Source: JBFMEX01 sp040752215
GTDB lineage: Bacteria > Pseudomonadota > Alphaproteobacteria > Rhizobiales > Hyphomicrobiaceae
NCBI GenBank assembly: GCA_040752215.1
Contig: JBFMEX010000069.1
Coordinates: 1-64,000, forward strand
Length of the DNA stretch: 64,000 nt
Reading direction: 5' to 3'
Part shown: positions 62,794 through 64,000 of the stretch, one piece after another
How the letters are laid out: each line of letters opens with the position of its first letter
How positions within the stretch are numbered: the stretch's first letter is position 1
Program-made: the position numbers and the translations under genes
The notes under the pieces: model-generated
Databases searched by the model: none
Told to the model about the DNA's origin: nothing
What the model saw: only the letters and a program-made list of their open reading frames with translations

Positions 62794-63951
62794 ATGTCGA
62801 AGTGGCATTGGATCATGGCCGTCGCCATCGCGGTGGCGCTGGCGCTCGGCGGCAGCTACCTCGTGCGCAATCGGCCGATCAGTGTCCGAGTCGTGAGCCT
62901 CGAGTACAATGTGCCAGTGCGCGTGTTCGGCCTCGGTACGATCGAGGCGCGCGTGCTTTCGCGGATCGGCTTCGAGGTCGGTGCGACGCTGACGGAGCTC
63001 AACGCCGATCATGGCGATGCGGTCAAGGCGGGAGCCGTGCTGTCTCGGCTCGCTAGCGCTACGCAGGTCGGCCGGGTCGAGAAGGCGCGCGCCGGGGTGC
63101 TGTCTGCGGAGGTCAATCTCAAGAAGGCGGAATCCAACGTCGAGAAGGGGCGCGCGGTGCTGGCGCAGCGCCAGGAGGCCAACAAGCGCAAGCAGGCCCT
63201 GGTCGGCCGCAGCGTCGTTTCCGAGCAGTCGGCCGAGGAGGCACAGCGCGACGAGGACGTCGCCCGTGCCGAGCTTGCTGTCGCCGCGAGTGAGGTGGAG
63301 GTGGCGCGGGCAGGGGTGGCAGACGCACGCGCGTCGTTGGCGATCGAGGAGACGGCGCTCGCCAACCACGAGCTGCGCGCACCATATGACGGGATCGTGA
63401 TCGAGCGTCACCGCGAGCTCGGCTCGGTGGTCAAGGCCGGCGACCCCATCTACACCCTCGTCGATCCCAAGTCGGTCTGGGGACTCTTCTATGTCGACGA
63501 ATCGCGCGCCGGCCCAATCACGGAGGGACAGCGCGCGGAGGTGCGCATGCGCTCGCGACCGCGCGAGACGTTCACCGGCCAGGTGGCACGCATCGGCCTC
63601 GAGAGCGACCGCGTGACCGAGGAGCGGCGCGTCTACGTCAAGGGCGACAGCCCGCCGCCGCGGGTGTTCCTCGGCGAGCAGGTCGAGGCCTGGATCACGG
63701 TCGCAACCCTCGACGAGGCGCTGCTCGTACCGGAATCCGCGGCGCAGGCCTTCGACGGCCGCACCGCGCGAGTGTGGACGGTCGAGGGCGGCCGGCTGGC
63801 GCAACGCACCGTCGAGATCCGCCATCGTACCGACGATGCCCGGCTGGAGATCGTCGGCGGCCTGCCCAAGGGTGCCGAGGTGGCAGCCGTCACTGGTGCC
63901 GGCTTCCGCGAGGGCCGCCGCGCGCGCATTGTGCGGGAGGCAGGCCAATGA
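62794..63951 (+). CDS. HlyD/MacA-type periplasmic adaptor
   Basis: 385 residues from the ATG after a G-run; a TTG 27 nt upstream is an alternative. One N-terminal membrane helix (HWIMAVAIAVALALGGSYLV), lipoyl half sites (VGATLTELNADHGDAVKAGA and NHELRAPYDGIVIERHREL), a coiled coil between, and beta-barrel domains after. It overlaps the start of a permease gene by 4 nt, so it is the adaptor of an ABC-type exporter of the MacAB or DevBCA kind. Confidence 0.9.
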   Translation: MSKWHWIMAVAIAVALALGGSYLVRNRPISVRVVSLEYNVPVRVFGLGTIEARVLSRIGFEVGATLTELNADHGDAVKAGAVLSRLASATQVGRVEKARAGVLSAEVNLKKAESNVEKGRAVLAQRQEANKRKQALVGRSVVSEQSAEEAQRDEDVARAELAVAASEVEVARAGVADARASLAIEETALANHELRAPYDGIVIERHRELGSVVKAGDPIYTLVDPKSVWGLFYVDESRAGPITEGQRAEVRMRSRPRETFTGQVARIGLESDRVTEERRVYVKGDSPPPRVFLGEQVEAWITVATLDEALLVPESAAQAFDGRTARVWTVEGGRLAQRTVEIRHRTDDARLEIVGGLPKGAEVAAVTGAGFREGRRARIVREAGQ

Positions 63952-64000
63952 ACCTCGCCTATCGAGATGTGCGCCACAACCTGTTTCGCTTTCTGCTCAC
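63948..64000 (+). CDS. ABC exporter permease, start only (runs off right edge)
   Basis: Only 17 residues visible, MNLAYRDVRHNLFRFLL, which is how FtsX/MacB-type permeases of the DevC class begin. The ATG overlaps the adaptor stop (ATGA). Function inferred from this start and its partner. Confidence 0.7.
   Translation, partial: MNLAYRDVRHNLFRFLL

Overview
The window is GC-rich chromosomal DNA from an alphaproteobacterium, most likely a member of the Rhizobiales (Hyphomicrobiales). The clues are a pgsA-moaD-moaE operon, a DUF992 secreted protein, an AapJ-type amino-acid binding protein, an RpoH with the QKKLFFNLRR box, an NrtR-nadABC locus, and a CtrA-type TTAA-N7-TTAA site upstream of a cell-wall amidase. 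Nothing in the sequence fixes a genus.

Left part (1-13.7 kb): a truncated sigma-54 response regulator, an M3 oligopeptidase, then a 2-hydroxyacid oxidation block. glcDEF (glycolate oxidase) runs leftwards and lutABC (lactate oxidase) runs rightwards around one LysR regulator. The glc operon is followed by a metallophosphatase that looks like a polynucleotide kinase-phosphatase with a dead kinase domain. A small secreted six-cysteine peptide with a mirror-symmetric cysteine pattern closes the block.

13.8-31.3 kb: a three-part lysophospholipid transporter/acyltransferase/acyl-ACP ligase fusion with paired operator-like dyads upstream, thiSGE, a CHAD protein, pyruvate phosphate dikinase, pgsA-moaDE, a cell-wall amidase and an RND efflux pump.

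31.3-42.6 kb: an envelope-flavoured neighbourhood (DUF992 protein, patatin lipoprotein, orphan solute-binding protein, L,D-transpeptidase, secreted beta-type protein, a YiaV/YiaW-like pair), then rpoH and rluD. About 1 kb between the YiaW-like gene and rpoH has no recognisable gene but carries a strong intrinsic terminator.

42.8-50.4 kb: an integrative element inserted in the 3' end of tRNA-Glu(CTC). It has a tyrosine integrase, a 14-nt direct repeat at each end (attL/attR), an excisionase-like HTH protein and a replication-like module (Toprim-like/RecA-fold ATPase, TubC_N-like protein, S24-like protein). A secreted protein of unknown function is flanked by a duplicated segment resembling signal-peptide coding sequence. 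Several small dyads and a double-hairpin leader suggest the element is tightly regulated. A HEPN-type two-gene module lies just outside the proposed attR.

51.5-64 kb: core genes again: an acyl-CoA:carboxylate CoA-transferase, nadABC with the NrtR regulator and a probable NrtR operator, an HD hydrolase, 3-methyladenine glycosylase I, YgfZ, a dihydroorotase, and the start of an HlyD/ABC permease exporter cut by the right edge.

All calls come from reading translated sequence and motifs by eye; no database search was run. Family names marked as resemblance should be read as such.
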